NCBI GenBank assembly: GCA_016193385.1
Contig: JACPSF010000107.1
Span: 16,589-59,554 of the forward strand
Direction of reading: 5' to 3'
Origin: Deltaproteobacteria bacterium
GTDB lineage: Bacteria > Desulfobacterota_B > Binatia > UBA9968
Length of the DNA: 42,966 nt
Part shown: one piece after another, positions 1-8,289 of the stretch
Position numbering within the stretch: the stretch's first letter is position 1
How the letters are laid out: every line of letters begins with the position of its first letter
Made by a program: the position numbers and the translations under genes
Notes under the pieces: model-generated
Told to the model about the DNA's origin: nothing
Databases searched by the model: none
What the model saw: only the letters and a program-made list of their open reading frames with translations

Positions 1-158
1 TAGGGAAGGATCAGATTGAAGGACTCCTTAGGTTCGGCAGAACTCTTTGGTTCCGCTTTCACGGCCGAATTCAAAAAACTTCCGTTGGTTGAAAACAGAA
101 GGAAAAGCCCCAGAAGCCACCCCAGGTGCTGTCCCGTCGTCGAAAACCATCCCCGCAT
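1..158 (-). CDS. N-terminus of a secreted or membrane-anchored protein (runs off the left edge)
   Basis: Reading the minus strand from ATG at 158, the frame stays open to the edge of the window (52 codons). The start is preceded by a strong purine-rich ribosome site (AAGGGGGG) about 5 bases upstream. The encoded N-terminus has a classical export signal: a short positively charged start (MRGWF), then a hydrophobic core (LGWLLGLFLLF, about residues 12-22) and a small-residue region around residues 24-31. The following stretch is rich in Lys, Glu, Ser and Pro, as in linkers after a signal peptide or membrane anchor. It lies 72 bases downstream of trmL and in the same direction. Too little is visible to name the family. 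Confidence 0.55.
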   Translation of the reverse strand, partial: MRGWFSTTGQHLGWLLGLFLLFSTNGSFLNSAVKAEPKSSAEPKESFNLILP

Positions 159-230
159 GGCAACCCCCCTTGATCTAAGGATTTCGCTTGTAGCTTAAAT
201 AACCATATTCCGTTGTGGCGTCAACCCCCT

Positions 231-683
231 TTAGACCTTCCCAAGTTGCCTTAACGCTTCATAGAGGACAATAGAAACGGCATTAGACAGATTAAGACTC
301 CGCACTTCTTGGCTCATCATGGGGATCCGATAGGACCGTTCCCGGTGGGCGTTGAGGAGTTCCTGAGGTAGGCCCCGGGTCTCCGGTCCAAAAACCAGGA
401 AGTCCTCTTCGTGATAAGCCGCCCGGGTATACGATTGCGCAGCCTTTTTGGAAAATAGTAAGAGCCTCTTACCATTCTCCTCCTTTAGGAACTCCTCCCA
501 GGAGGCGTGGAGCCGGACCTCGACGTACGGCCAGTAATCTAATCCTGCGCGCTTCAATTGTTTGTCATTGATGCTAAAGCCCAGCGGCGCGATTAAATGC
601 AAGGGAGTACAAGTCGCGGCGCATAAGCGCGCAACGCTTCCCGTATTAGGAGGGATTTCGGGTTGGTAGAGCACGACGTGCAT
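231..683 (-). CDS. trmL: tRNA (cytidine/uridine-34-2'-O)-methyltransferase TrmL
   Basis: SPOUT-class methyltransferase expected to 2'-O-methylate the wobble base of tRNA-Leu isoacceptors in the cytoplasm. The protein opens with the family signature VLYQPEIPPNTGSVARLC. It carries the SAM-binding knot motifs FGPETRGLP (about residue 98) and IPM....RSLNLSNAVSIVLYE near the C-terminus. I start it at ATG 683 (MHVVLYQ), giving 150 residues, close to the usual ~155. The open frame continues upstream to 752, but those extra residues have no family counterpart and come from the heptamer repeat array. dtd lies upstream on the same strand. Confidence 0.93.
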   Translation of the reverse strand: MHVVLYQPEIPPNTGSVARLCAATCTPLHLIAPLGFSINDKQLKRAGLDYWPYVEVRLHASWEEFLKEENGKRLLLFSKKAAQSYTRAAYHEEDFLVFGPETRGLPQELLNAHRERSYRIPMMSQEVRSLNLSNAVSIVLYEALRQLGKV

Positions 684-685
684 GA

Positions 686-772
686 CAATGGCCAATGGCG
701 GATAGCGAATGGCGAAATGGCGAGAACAAATCGGCTTGAAAACTATTCGCAATTCGCAATTCGCTATTTTTA
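686..772. repeat. Degenerate 7-base repeat arrays in the dtd-trmL spacer
   Basis: The spacer is mostly built from 7-base units. On the plus strand units of the type CAATGGC/GAATGGC/GGATAGC run from 686 to 721. ATTCGCA, ATTCGCA, ATTCGCT and ATTTTTA run from 745 to 772. The two groups are roughly reverse complements (GCGAAT versus ATTCGC), so a transcript could fold back on itself. The last unit includes the dtd stop codon. Similar arrays occur at 4950, 6285 and 10481. Confidence 0.75.
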
Positions 773-1210
773 GGGGCTCTCCAGTATCAAAGTTACCGGT
801 CCGTCGTTGATGGTCCGAACGTCCATCTTGGCTTGAAATCTGCCCGTGACCACTTTAAAACCGAGGTCTTTAACTTTTTGCACAAAATAGGAATAGAGCT
901 TCTGTGCCTCTTCGGGTGGCGCGGCTTGGCCAAAGGAGGGTCTCCGCCCTCGGGTGCAGTCGCCGTAAAGGGTGAACTCGGAGACGATCAGAATTTCCCC
1001 GTTCACGTCTTTGAGAGAGCGGTTCATCTTTCCCGTTTGATCTTCAAAGACTCTAAGTTGGGTCACCTTTTCTACCAGCTCATCAGCGTCTCTTTCGGTG
1101 TCTTCTTTGGCGATGCCGAGGAAGAGACAAAGTCCCGGTCCGGTTTCACCTATAGGCTCTCCTTCAATCGTTACCCTGCCTTCTCTAATCCTCTGCAGGA
1201 GAATTTTCAT
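770..1210 (-). CDS. dtd: D-aminoacyl-tRNA deacylase (Dtd)
   Basis: Cytoplasmic editing enzyme that hydrolyses D-aminoacyl-tRNA such as D-Tyr-tRNA, recycling tRNA. The 146-residue protein starts MKILLQRI and matches the family from end to end. The signatures are SEFTLYGD (about residues 77-84, the SQFTLYAD-type active-site loop) and NDGPVTL near the C-terminus (the NxGPVT motif that interlocks across the dimer). Start chosen at ATG 1210, because the frame upstream to 1483 reads through the divergent lgt promoter and encodes nothing family-like. No strong ribosome site is visible. It lies between trmL and the divergent lgt. Confidence 0.95.
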   Translation of the reverse strand: MKILLQRIREGRVTIEGEPIGETGPGLCLFLGIAKEDTERDADELVEKVTQLRVFEDQTGKMNRSLKDVNGEILIVSEFTLYGDCTRGRRPSFGQAAPPEEAQKLYSYFVQKVKDLGFKVVTGRFQAKMDVRTINDGPVTLILESP

Positions 1211-1376
1211 CTTAAGGTCTATTAAAATGATTTTCTTACGGATACAAGAGGGAAAAACCTGAACCCAACTCCTCGGGAAGGCCCAAATAACCAGAATAAA
1301 TCCCCGCAGCGACTCCTTGGGTAATGGCATTTTTTTTGGTACCCTAGAAACATTTCCAAGCCTGTGAGGTGCTCGG

Positions 1377-2168
1377 GTGTATCCAGTCCTCTTGAAGATC
1401 GGTCCGCTGACCATATACAGCTTTGGCACATTGATAGCCTTGGCCGCGCTCGGTGCCGGTTGGGTTATCTGGCTTGAGCTCAAACGATATCGTTATAACC
1501 CGGAACTTGCCCCGACGATGATTTTCGCCGCGGCGCTTGGCGGCTTCGCAGGTGCGAGGGTGCTTTTCATTATCGAGGACTGGAGCGCCTTCGTGCGCTC
1601 TCCCTGGGAGTATATCTTTAGCGGTGCCGGCTTTACCTGGTATGGAGGATTGGTTGGGGGCGCGTTAGCGGTTACCTGGGTGGTTCGGCGTGAACACATT
1701 CCCTGGTTCCGGGGTGCGGATATCTTCGCTCCGGCCCTGGCCGTGGCGTATGGCATCGGGCGCCTGGGTTGCCATGTCGCCGGAGATGGGGACTGGGGAA
1801 CCGTCACGGGTCTTCCCTGGGGTGTCGCCTATACCAATGCGATCATCGGCTGGGTTCATCCTCTGACCGGTGTTCCCTACCCCGCGGGAGTTAAGGTTCA
1901 TCCCACGTCGATTTACGAGTTCATTCAGTCGATGATCGTTCTTGCCATCCTCTGGCCGCTGCGGAAAAAGGGTTATCCCGAGGGTACGATGTTTTCGCTT
2001 TACCTCGTTCTGGCGGGCCTGGCGCGTTTTACGGTGGAATTCTGGCGTGTGAATCCGGTGATCGGGCTGGGATTGACTGAGGCTCAATGGTTCAGCCTGG
2101 CGCTGATCTTTCTCGGAGGCTACCTCATTTACTTTCGGTCAGGATGGGCTAGGCAAACCAACATATAA
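1377..2168 (+). CDS. lgt: Prolipoprotein diacylglyceryl transferase Lgt
   Basis: Inner-membrane enzyme that moves diacylglycerol from phosphatidylglycerol to the lipobox Cys of prelipoproteins, the first step of lipoprotein maturation. The 263-residue polytopic protein shows the family core GIGRLGCHVAGDGDWG (residues 126-141), the GGLVGG segment (about 90-95) and HPTSIYE (175-181). Its hydrophobic segments are spread over the full length. The start is GTG at 1377 with GAGGTG upstream. It is divergent from dtd, with about 165 bases between the two starts, and converges on the AroE-like gene. Confidence 0.95.
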   Translation: MYPVLLKIGPLTIYSFGTLIALAALGAGWVIWLELKRYRYNPELAPTMIFAAALGGFAGARVLFIIEDWSAFVRSPWEYIFSGAGFTWYGGLVGGALAVTWVVRREHIPWFRGADIFAPALAVAYGIGRLGCHVAGDGDWGTVTGLPWGVAYTNAIIGWVHPLTGVPYPAGVKVHPTSIYEFIQSMIVLAILWPLRKKGYPEGTMFSLYLVLAGLARFTVEFWRVNPVIGLGLTEAQWFSLALIFLGGYLIYFRSGWARQTNI

Positions 2169-2233
2169 GTGAGATGACCCCTGCGACCCCTGGTTTTCTT
2201 TTTCCTGTTTTGCCGGAAGTGTGTCCTCCGGGC

Positions 2234-3355
2234 TCACCCCGTCCACGCCTCATACATGAGCTCGGAGATGCGCCGGTAGGTTTCCGTCTGGTAGAGACCC
2301 AGCCTATGTAGATATTCACGACAGATCTGGTGATAAAAAGCTTCGACAGCTTGGGCAATGATCATCCCCTTGCCATTGAGTGTCTTATGGCCGCTCAGTC
2401 TGCCATGGCGGAGGAAAACCGTCTCGGCAGGGAAGTAGATTAGGTCACAGAACCCGACGTGCGGCGGTATGGTGAGGGCAAGGTTCAACGAGGCTCGGTT
2501 GTTGGCCTCGATGTCGCTGAGCGAGGCGCTCAGCCAGGCGCGGTAAAACCCGGGCTTTCCGTAATCGCCTTCGGGAAAAACGGCGGGCTTCGCGGGTGCC
2601 AGCGCGGAATAAGGTTCAAGGAGGGTAATTCTTCCGTCCGAAAGGCGGCGTATCCCGCCCTGACCTTTGGTCGTGCAATTGACGACCAATCCCACCTTTG
2701 GTGCCCATCGCTCAATTTCGGTCTCTTCAATGGCGGCGGCATTGCCAAAGAGGTCATTAACCTCCGTGGCTAAGTCGCGAGCCGCTTCCGGCGTCCGGTT
2801 GCAGATCAGGAGTTGGCCCCTTTGGACCGCTTCCCCTAGGTGAAAAGCGACTGCGCGGGCCGAACCTCCAGACCCGATAATGAGAACGTCGATGCCTCGA
2901 AGAGAGTCTACAAAGGGACTCTTTTCTCCCGGTTGAGGGAGCGTAAGGCTGTCGATAAACCCCCTGCCGTCTGTATTGGTGCCGTGCAGGCGTCCTTCCC
3001 GAGTACGGATGATGGTATTGACGGCTTTGATCCGCTTGGCTTGCTCGTCGATGTCGTCCAGGTAGTCGATAATCTTGACCTTATATGGAACCGTGACGTT
3101 CGCCCCCATGACGCGGTCACATGCTTTGAGCGCTTGGACGAAATCTGCGAGGCGCGCCTCATCGACATCGAAGGGCAGGTAGACAGCCTCCATGTTGAGA
3201 GCGTGGAAGACTTTGTTCCAGAGCGGCGGGCTTTTGGAGTAGTGAGAAGGGGCATCGCCGATGATCCCGGCGACCAAATGCTTCTCTACGGCCTTTCGAT
3301 CCAGAATGTTCCGAATGCAGGCCTGGATGGCTCTGAGTTCATTGGGAGTGCTCAC
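2234..3355 (-). CDS. Long shikimate-dehydrogenase-like protein (AroE family), copy 1
   Basis: AroE-type NADP-dependent dehydrogenase, expected to reduce 3-dehydroshikimate or a related cyclitol acid. Seen: the substrate motif HYSKSP (S40 and S42), catalytic Lys in NVTVPYK (K92), catalytic Asp in NTDG (D129), the nucleotide loop GSGGSA (161-166), NRT, and NGKGM..AQ near the C-terminus. At 373 residues it is about 100 longer than E. coli AroE. The extra length is an N-terminal extension and an insertion of roughly 40 residues before the LIY motif. A collinear second copy of identical length lies at 13589 inside the glycan locus. GTG start at 3355 with GAGG upstream. This copy keeps all catalytic residues and may be the housekeeping AroE; that assignment is inference. 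Confidence 0.85.
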   Translation of the reverse strand: MSTPNELRAIQACIRNILDRKAVEKHLVAGIIGDAPSHYSKSPPLWNKVFHALNMEAVYLPFDVDEARLADFVQALKACDRVMGANVTVPYKVKIIDYLDDIDEQAKRIKAVNTIIRTREGRLHGTNTDGRGFIDSLTLPQPGEKSPFVDSLRGIDVLIIGSGGSARAVAFHLGEAVQRGQLLICNRTPEAARDLATEVNDLFGNAAAIEETEIERWAPKVGLVVNCTTKGQGGIRRLSDGRITLLEPYSALAPAKPAVFPEGDYGKPGFYRAWLSASLSDIEANNRASLNLALTIPPHVGFCDLIYFPAETVFLRHGRLSGHKTLNGKGMIIAQAVEAFYHQICREYLHRLGLYQTETYRRISELMYEAWTG

Positions 3356-3504
3356 GACGCGCCTCGTTGGCCAGGCGCCGCTCGCTTACGGTCCAGCGCT
3401 TTGGCGGTTCCGTTGCGCCGCGATCTTCCGGTTCGGTTACGGCATGGCGTAGGCACCATATTGCAGCCCAGGACGAATCGCAACGGCGCTGAACGGGGTG
3501 CGGA

Positions 3505-4938
3505 TCAATGAAAGGGTTTGATTCCGAGCTTGTCATTGGCAAACCAGAGGAGCGATTTCTTATCGTTGATCATGGTCTCCAACGCCACTTCCCGTCCCCA
3601 CAACTGATGCAAATACTGCATGGTCTTTTCGGCGTATTCTAACTGAAGATCTCTGCCGTCGTGGTAGTGTTTGAGAAAGAGCACGCGGTTGCTGTTGTAA
3701 TCCGCATCCTCAATCTTAATGACAGGGACTGTTCCCATGCCCACATTTCGGATCAGGGTTTCCTTAATCTCACGCCAGTTTTCCGCGTCGGCCACCCGAC
3801 TGACGACCTTTTCACCTCCGCGGCTCTGGTATTCAAAGAGGTTGAGATCGCGGACTAATTCTTCGGTCAGGTAGCGACGAAGAAAAGAGCTGTCCCGCTC
3901 AACCTCGCGGACTTCGAAAACTTTCTCCTTGCCGCTCTTTTTTCTCGGGCCGTGCTCCTTCTCTTTTTCGGCTGAAGGCTGATCCCAGCGCGTTTCGATG
4001 TCCTCCCATATTTTGGTGCCCAGATGGTAAGGGTTGATCCCGCCGGGGATTGGGCTCAGGACTTGGTTATGCCGCACTATGAACTCGAGCTGCATGCCCT
4101 GGGGCAGGTCGAGACTTTCCAGGATGCGTTTATGCCAGACGCTGGCCCAACCCTCATTCATGATTTTGGTTTCCATTTGCGGAATGAAATACTGGGTTTC
4201 CTCGTGGGCAATCGTGAGGAGGTCTTTTTCCCAGTTACTGAAGTGCGGGTTGTGGTCACGGATGAAGATCAGGAGATCCTCGTCTGGATAAAGCGGCATT
4301 CGGTTCAGATCCGGGGCGGTATATTCTTTGCGCCGATGGATGGTTTGAAAAGGGTCGGTTGACGGCTGGGCTTCCTCGAGCCGTCGCTCCTCCTGCTCCT
4401 CCGGCGTCTCTTTCCGAATAGCCAGGTTGCGCCGGCATTGAAGGCCCAGGGCGTGGGCCGCATCGAGAATCCGCTCCACTTTTTCCAGCCCAATACTGGG
4501 GTCCTCCGCATAGCGGCGAACGCGGTCGGCGTGGGCTTTAAAGGTCTCGAGGGTGAACTCTGAGCGATTGGTTTTGAAAGTGAAATTGTTCTTGAAGAAG
4601 TCGTTGTGGCCGTACACGTGGGCCATCGTAAGGATCTGGAGCAGCAGAGAATTGTCCCGCATCAAGTATGCGATGCAGGGGTCAGAGTTGATCACCATCT
4701 CGTAGGGAAGTCCACTAACGCCGTAATCGTAGAGGGTTTTCAGCTTTTCGTAGCCTTTACCGTAAGACCAGTGGGGGTAATGGGACGGCATGCCGGAATA
4801 GACCGTGTAGCTCAGCATCTGTTCGTGGTCGCAGATCTCGAACTCCTGGGGATAAGTGTCCAGGCCGAATTTCTCTGCCTGGCCTAGGATCCGATCGTTC
4901 CAGGCTTTTAATTCCTCAATGGTATACGGTGCAGTCAT
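3505..4938 (-). CDS. SpoVR family protein
   Basis: Homologue of Bacillus SpoVR and E. coli YcgB; the biochemical function is unsettled. In many bacteria the gene travels with prkA and yeaH/yhbH, as here, and is linked to stationary-phase or sporulation responses. The 477-residue protein runs end to end with the family, opening with YTIEELKAWNDRI. It carries the conserved Tyr/His-rich segments PSHYPHWSYGK (about residues 51-61), MAHVYGHNDFF and IMNEGWA, and RHNQVLSPIPGGINPYHLG. It is the last gene of the prkA-yeaH-spoVR unit. The ATG at 4938 is separated from yeaH by a spacer made entirely of a heptamer array. Confidence 0.95.
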   Translation of the reverse strand: MTAPYTIEELKAWNDRILGQAEKFGLDTYPQEFEICDHEQMLSYTVYSGMPSHYPHWSYGKGYEKLKTLYDYGVSGLPYEMVINSDPCIAYLMRDNSLLLQILTMAHVYGHNDFFKNNFTFKTNRSEFTLETFKAHADRVRRYAEDPSIGLEKVERILDAAHALGLQCRRNLAIRKETPEEQEERRLEEAQPSTDPFQTIHRRKEYTAPDLNRMPLYPDEDLLIFIRDHNPHFSNWEKDLLTIAHEETQYFIPQMETKIMNEGWASVWHKRILESLDLPQGMQLEFIVRHNQVLSPIPGGINPYHLGTKIWEDIETRWDQPSAEKEKEHGPRKKSGKEKVFEVREVERDSSFLRRYLTEELVRDLNLFEYQSRGGEKVVSRVADAENWREIKETLIRNVGMGTVPVIKIEDADYNSNRVLFLKHYHDGRDLQLEYAEKTMQYLHQLWGREVALETMINDKKSLLWFANDKLGIKPFH

Positions 4939-4949
4939 GGCGCTCTAGT

Positions 4950-5103
4950 GAATGGCGAATGGCCAATAGCGAATAGTTAAAAGTAAATAGTCAGCACTGT
5001 ACAGTCACTTCTCAACCGTCGCATCCATCCTTTGACCATTGACTATTGACGATCGACGATTTGCCATTCACTGATTACTGTTCACCGTTCACTGTTTACT
5101 GCG
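4950..5103. repeat. 22-unit degenerate 7-base array filling the yeaH-spoVR spacer
   Basis: The whole spacer can be cut into 22 consecutive 7-base units in one unbroken phase. It begins GAATGGC, GAATGGC, CAATAGC, GAATAGT. In the middle it shifts to GACCATT, GACTATT, GACGATC, GACGATT. It ends CACTGAT, TACTGTT, CACCGTT, CACTGTT, TACTGCG. The sequence of the units drifts but the phase does not. The array begins 12 bases from the spoVR start and runs into the yeaH stop codon (5096-5098). Confidence 0.85.
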
Positions 5104-6283
5104 AGACGGCATCTTCGCGGGCGCGATCCTTACTCAGGAAAGCCTTAAAGGAAGGCCAGATGTCTTCCCTGCGCTGGATCTGGACGGTCTGGAAGTTATC
5201 CGCTTGCAGCTGCGAGAAAAATTGGATCATGCTGTTGCCGTAATAGCCGGAGCCCAACGGCTTGATTTCGCCGTAGCCGAAAAGGTTGGCGATCTCGGCG
5301 ATCTGCTTGGCGCCTTGTAGAGCCGCGGGATTGTCGGATTCGAAGTTGTCGCCGTCGGAGCAATGAAAGACGTAGACATTCCAGAGGGTGGGGTGGAATC
5401 TCTGGTGAATGATCTCCAGGGCCTTGTCGTAACCCGAAGAGATGAAGGTCCCACCGGATTCCCCTTTATGAAAAAATTCCTCTTCGGTGACCTCGCGCGC
5501 CTCGGTGTGGTGAGCGATGAACACGATCTCGACGTTTTGATATTTGGTGCAAAGGAACTGGTAGAGGAGAAAAAAGAAACTCCGCGCCAGGTATTTCTTC
5601 ATGGTGTCCATGGAGCCGGAGGTGTCCATGACGCAAAGGACCACCGCATTGGACTCGCGCCGAATGTCGCTCACGGTATGCCGGTAGGTGAGATCGTCCT
5701 GGTGAAAAGGAAAGCGGCGGGATTGAAAGGAGATGATTTCTTCTCGCTGGGTGGCCTTCCTGCGCTTGACCCGTGAGCGGGCCGTGCGCCTCTTGTCGAG
5801 GCGGACCCGGATCCCTTTTTTCCGGTAGCCCTTGCGTTTGTATTGCTGCTCGACTTCGATTTCCCGCAGGTGTTTCCTCTCCAGATAGGGCAGTTGGAGA
5901 TCCTCGAACATGATCTCGATGAGTTCTTCCAGGGTGACGTCGGTCTCATAATAATCCACCCCGGGCTGATCCCCGGCACGGCGGTCTTGCCCAGCCTCTT
6001 TGCCTTTGCCGATGACCTGACCGGGTTGTGCTTCCTCGCCGCCACCTTGCCCGACACCGGGCACGTTCTCCCCGTAGATGAAGCGGTACTCTTTCACTCC
6101 ACGGATAGGGACTTTGATGATGCGGTTACGGTCCTTGCCGATGATCGACTCCTCGGCGATGATGTCCGCGATATTCTGCCGGATAGCTTCGTAGACCTTT
6201 TGGCGGTGGCGCAGGCGATCTCCCGCGCTGTGGTCGCTCCGTTGGGCGGAGGAGGAATCGTAGGAACGGAAAATGGTCTCCAT
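5096..6283 (-). CDS. YeaH/YhbH family protein (DUF444) with VWA-like MIDAS motif
   Basis: Homologue of E. coli YeaH and Bacillus YhbH, the standard partner of PrkA kinase and SpoVR. The exact role is unknown; the C-terminal half resembles a von Willebrand A metal-binding fold. The 395-residue protein has a basic, Arg/Lys-rich N-terminal half. It then shows DTSGSMD (D220 onward, MIDAS-type) and conserved blocks SGGTFISSGYDKAL and FGYGEIKPLGSGYYGNS. It lies between spoVR and prkA on the same strand. Both flanking spacers are short repeat arrays, with 7-base phase downstream and 8-base phase upstream. Confidence 0.93.
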   Translation of the reverse strand: METIFRSYDSSSAQRSDHSAGDRLRHRQKVYEAIRQNIADIIAEESIIGKDRNRIIKVPIRGVKEYRFIYGENVPGVGQGGGEEAQPGQVIGKGKEAGQDRRAGDQPGVDYYETDVTLEELIEIMFEDLQLPYLERKHLREIEVEQQYKRKGYRKKGIRVRLDKRRTARSRVKRRKATQREEIISFQSRRFPFHQDDLTYRHTVSDIRRESNAVVLCVMDTSGSMDTMKKYLARSFFFLLYQFLCTKYQNVEIVFIAHHTEAREVTEEEFFHKGESGGTFISSGYDKALEIIHQRFHPTLWNVYVFHCSDGDNFESDNPAALQGAKQIAEIANLFGYGEIKPLGSGYYGNSMIQFFSQLQADNFQTVQIQRREDIWPSFKAFLSKDRAREDAVSQ

Positions 6284-6284
6284 G

Positions 6285-6348
6285 GTTTAAGCTAAAAGGT
6301 TAGCAAGCTTGGAAGCTTTCTAGCATTCCAGCTTTCTGGCCTCCCAGC
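6285..6348. repeat. 8-unit degenerate 8-base array in the prkA-yeaH spacer
   Basis: Eight consecutive 8-base units fill the spacer: GTTTAAGC, TAAAAGGT, TAGCAAGC, TTGGAAGC, TTTCTAGC, ATTCCAGC, TTTCTGGC, CTCCCAGC. Seven of the eight end in AGC or GGC. The period differs from the 7-base arrays elsewhere in the window. The array begins just upstream of the yeaH start and ends 6 bases before the prkA stop codon. Confidence 0.75.
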
Positions 6349-6354
6349 TTACAA

Positions 6355-8289
6355 TCAATCCTTCCACAGATTGTTGGCCGCATATTTGAGAACGACATCC
6401 ACACAGCTCGAACAATATCCGTTGTCGAGGAGGTTTTTTACCATGGTGTTGTACTTTTCGCTTTGTTCCTCATCCCGTGTCCTGGCCTTGGTGATGATGC
6501 GGCTCAGATCGCGCACCGAGGTCATCAGTTTCTTCTCGATGGCCTCTTTCAAAGGTTCATAGCTGCCGTAATCGATTTTTTCCCCTCTACGATTGGCGGC
6601 CCACAGATAGGCGATGACCTCCTGGCGGAAACCGTCGGCCGCCGAGCCGATGATGGCGATCTGCTCCTCAATCGATTTCATAAAGCCCTCGTCGGGTGAG
6701 AGTTCCTCCTTGGTGTTTCTATCCTTGACCTTGCTCTTGTTGACGTAGGCCTCAGCGTGGTCCAGATAGTTCTGGAAGAGGGCCTCGGCCTGCTCCTGAT
6801 ACGAATAAACGAATGCCCGGGTGATCTCTTTTTCCAGGAACTCGAGGTACTCCTTGTGCAGGGTGTCCTGGAGAAACTCCAGATATATTTTGCGCGTGTC
6901 GTCGGGTAGATCGGCCTCCTTCACCATGTTGATCAGCGCCTCCCGGACATTGATGGGGTTGATGCAGTTGCCTGCTGTGTTGTCCGAAAGGGCGTTGTCG
7001 AGCGCCATCATGATGAAACGGGTCGAGATACCCGTCATGCCCTCGCGCTTGGCCGCTTCGCGGAGTTCCTGAACATCGGCCTTCTTGGTCCTTCCCTTTT
7101 CAACGACCTCTTCCCCGTTGTAGAGCTTGACTTTCGTCATTAGGTCGCACTTGTTGGTCGGCTCCAGGCGGGAAAGGATGGCGAACATGGAAGCGATCTC
7201 CAAAGTGTGCGGGGCCACATGGGCGTGAAAATCGGAATGGCGAATGATTTTCTGGTAGATTTTGACTTCCTCGGAAAGCCGGAGGTTATAGGGAACCTTG
7301 ATCACCACGATCCGGTCCAGGATCGCCTCATTGGTATGGTCGGCTTTAAACTTCTGCCACTCAGCTTCATTGGAGTGGGCCACGATCACCGTATCGACAT
7401 ACACCAGCCCGTGGCGGCCTGGTGCCGGGATCACCTTTTCTTGAGTCGCGGTGATCATACAGTGGAGATATTCGATTTCGTTTTTGAAGACCTCGATAAA
7501 TTCGACCATCCCACGATTGCCAATATTGAGCGCCCCGTTAAGTTCTAGGACGCGTGGATCTCCTTCGGAGTAGAGGTCGAGCTTGGAGATATCTTCGCTG
7601 CCGATGAGAACCGAGGTGTCCTGGTTGTTAGGGTCGACCGGCGGCACGACGCCGACGCCGACCCGGGCTCGCTTGGAAAACTCCACGGTGCACACCGGAA
7701 ACTCCTCATAGCGCCCATGGAATTCTTCCTTCAGTCGGTAGCGGCAAACCGGACAGAGATCTCCTTCGACGTGAACGCCTAGCATCTTTTCGAATTCTTT
7801 ACGCAGGTGGCGCGGGATGAGATGGATGGGCTCCTCGAACATGGGGCAGCCCTCAATGGCGAAGATGGGGTCACTTTGCTCCAAGCCGCGGTGGAGTTTC
7901 TCGATCAGGGAGCTTTTCCCTGAGCCTACAGGCCCCATCAGATAGAGGACCTGGCGACTTTCCTCGCCTTTTAACGAGGCCGCGTGGAAATAGCGGACGA
8001 TCTGCGCGATGGCTTTCTCTATCCCGAAGAATTCATCGGTAAAGAAGTTGTAGACCTTGACCGACTCGTCTTTGTAAAGGCGCTTGATCCGAGGATCCTC
8101 GATTTCTTGAATGTCCCGCACACCGCCCTTCATGACGATGTCATAGATCCGGGCGTGGGCCAGTTTCGTGACGGAGGCATCCTCCTTGAGCTTGTCGAGG
8201 TAGCCCAGCAGGTTGCCTCGCCAAGATTTCACCTTCCGCGCGTCCCGGTCCTTTCGGATTAGCGTTCCGAAATCCTTATTATTATTCAT
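6355..8289 (-). CDS. prkA: PrkA/YeaG family serine protein kinase (AAA-type ATPase)
   Basis: Cytoplasmic AAA+ protein of the PrkA/YeaG family, described as a Ser/Thr kinase (and in Bacillus as an AAA protease) acting in nutrient stress. The 644-residue protein has the P-loop GPVGSGKS (119-126) and a CxxC pair (C180, C183). A central AAA core contains VIVAHSNEAEW. The C-terminal kinase-like region has STRFIMMALDNAL and ends YCSSCVDVVLKYAANNLWKD. It is the first gene of the operon with yeaH and spoVR. The start ATG at 8289 has a G-rich ribosome site upstream. I see no clear sigma-70 or sigma-54 promoter in front. Confidence 0.96.
   Translation of the reverse strand: MNNNKDFGTLIRKDRDARKVKSWRGNLLGYLDKLKEDASVTKLAHARIYDIVMKGGVRDIQEIEDPRIKRLYKDESVKVYNFFTDEFFGIEKAIAQIVRYFHAASLKGEESRQVLYLMGPVGSGKSSLIEKLHRGLEQSDPIFAIEGCPMFEEPIHLIPRHLRKEFEKMLGVHVEGDLCPVCRYRLKEEFHGRYEEFPVCTVEFSKRARVGVGVVPPVDPNNQDTSVLIGSEDISKLDLYSEGDPRVLELNGALNIGNRGMVEFIEVFKNEIEYLHCMITATQEKVIPAPGRHGLVYVDTVIVAHSNEAEWQKFKADHTNEAILDRIVVIKVPYNLRLSEEVKIYQKIIRHSDFHAHVAPHTLEIASMFAILSRLEPTNKCDLMTKVKLYNGEEVVEKGRTKKADVQELREAAKREGMTGISTRFIMMALDNALSDNTAGNCINPINVREALINMVKEADLPDDTRKIYLEFLQDTLHKEYLEFLEKEITRAFVYSYQEQAEALFQNYLDHAEAYVNKSKVKDRNTKEELSPDEGFMKSIEEQIAIIGSAADGFRQEVIAYLWAANRRGEKIDYGSYEPLKEAIEKKLMTSVRDLSRIITKARTRDEEQSEKYNTMVKNLLDNGYCSSCVDVVLKYAANNLWKD

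Noticed and set aside
2169..2233. Bidirectional terminator between convergent lgt and the AroE-like gene
   Set aside because: Only a 5-base stem (CCGGA/TCCGG) is visible, and no T-run follows it in either direction.
2840..3511. Plus-strand open frame of 223 codons
   Set aside because: It lies antisense over the well-supported AroE-like gene and shows no protein family signs.
4950..5103. Repeat array considered as a CRISPR
   Set aside because: Units are 7 bases, degenerate and without spacers; no cas genes are present.
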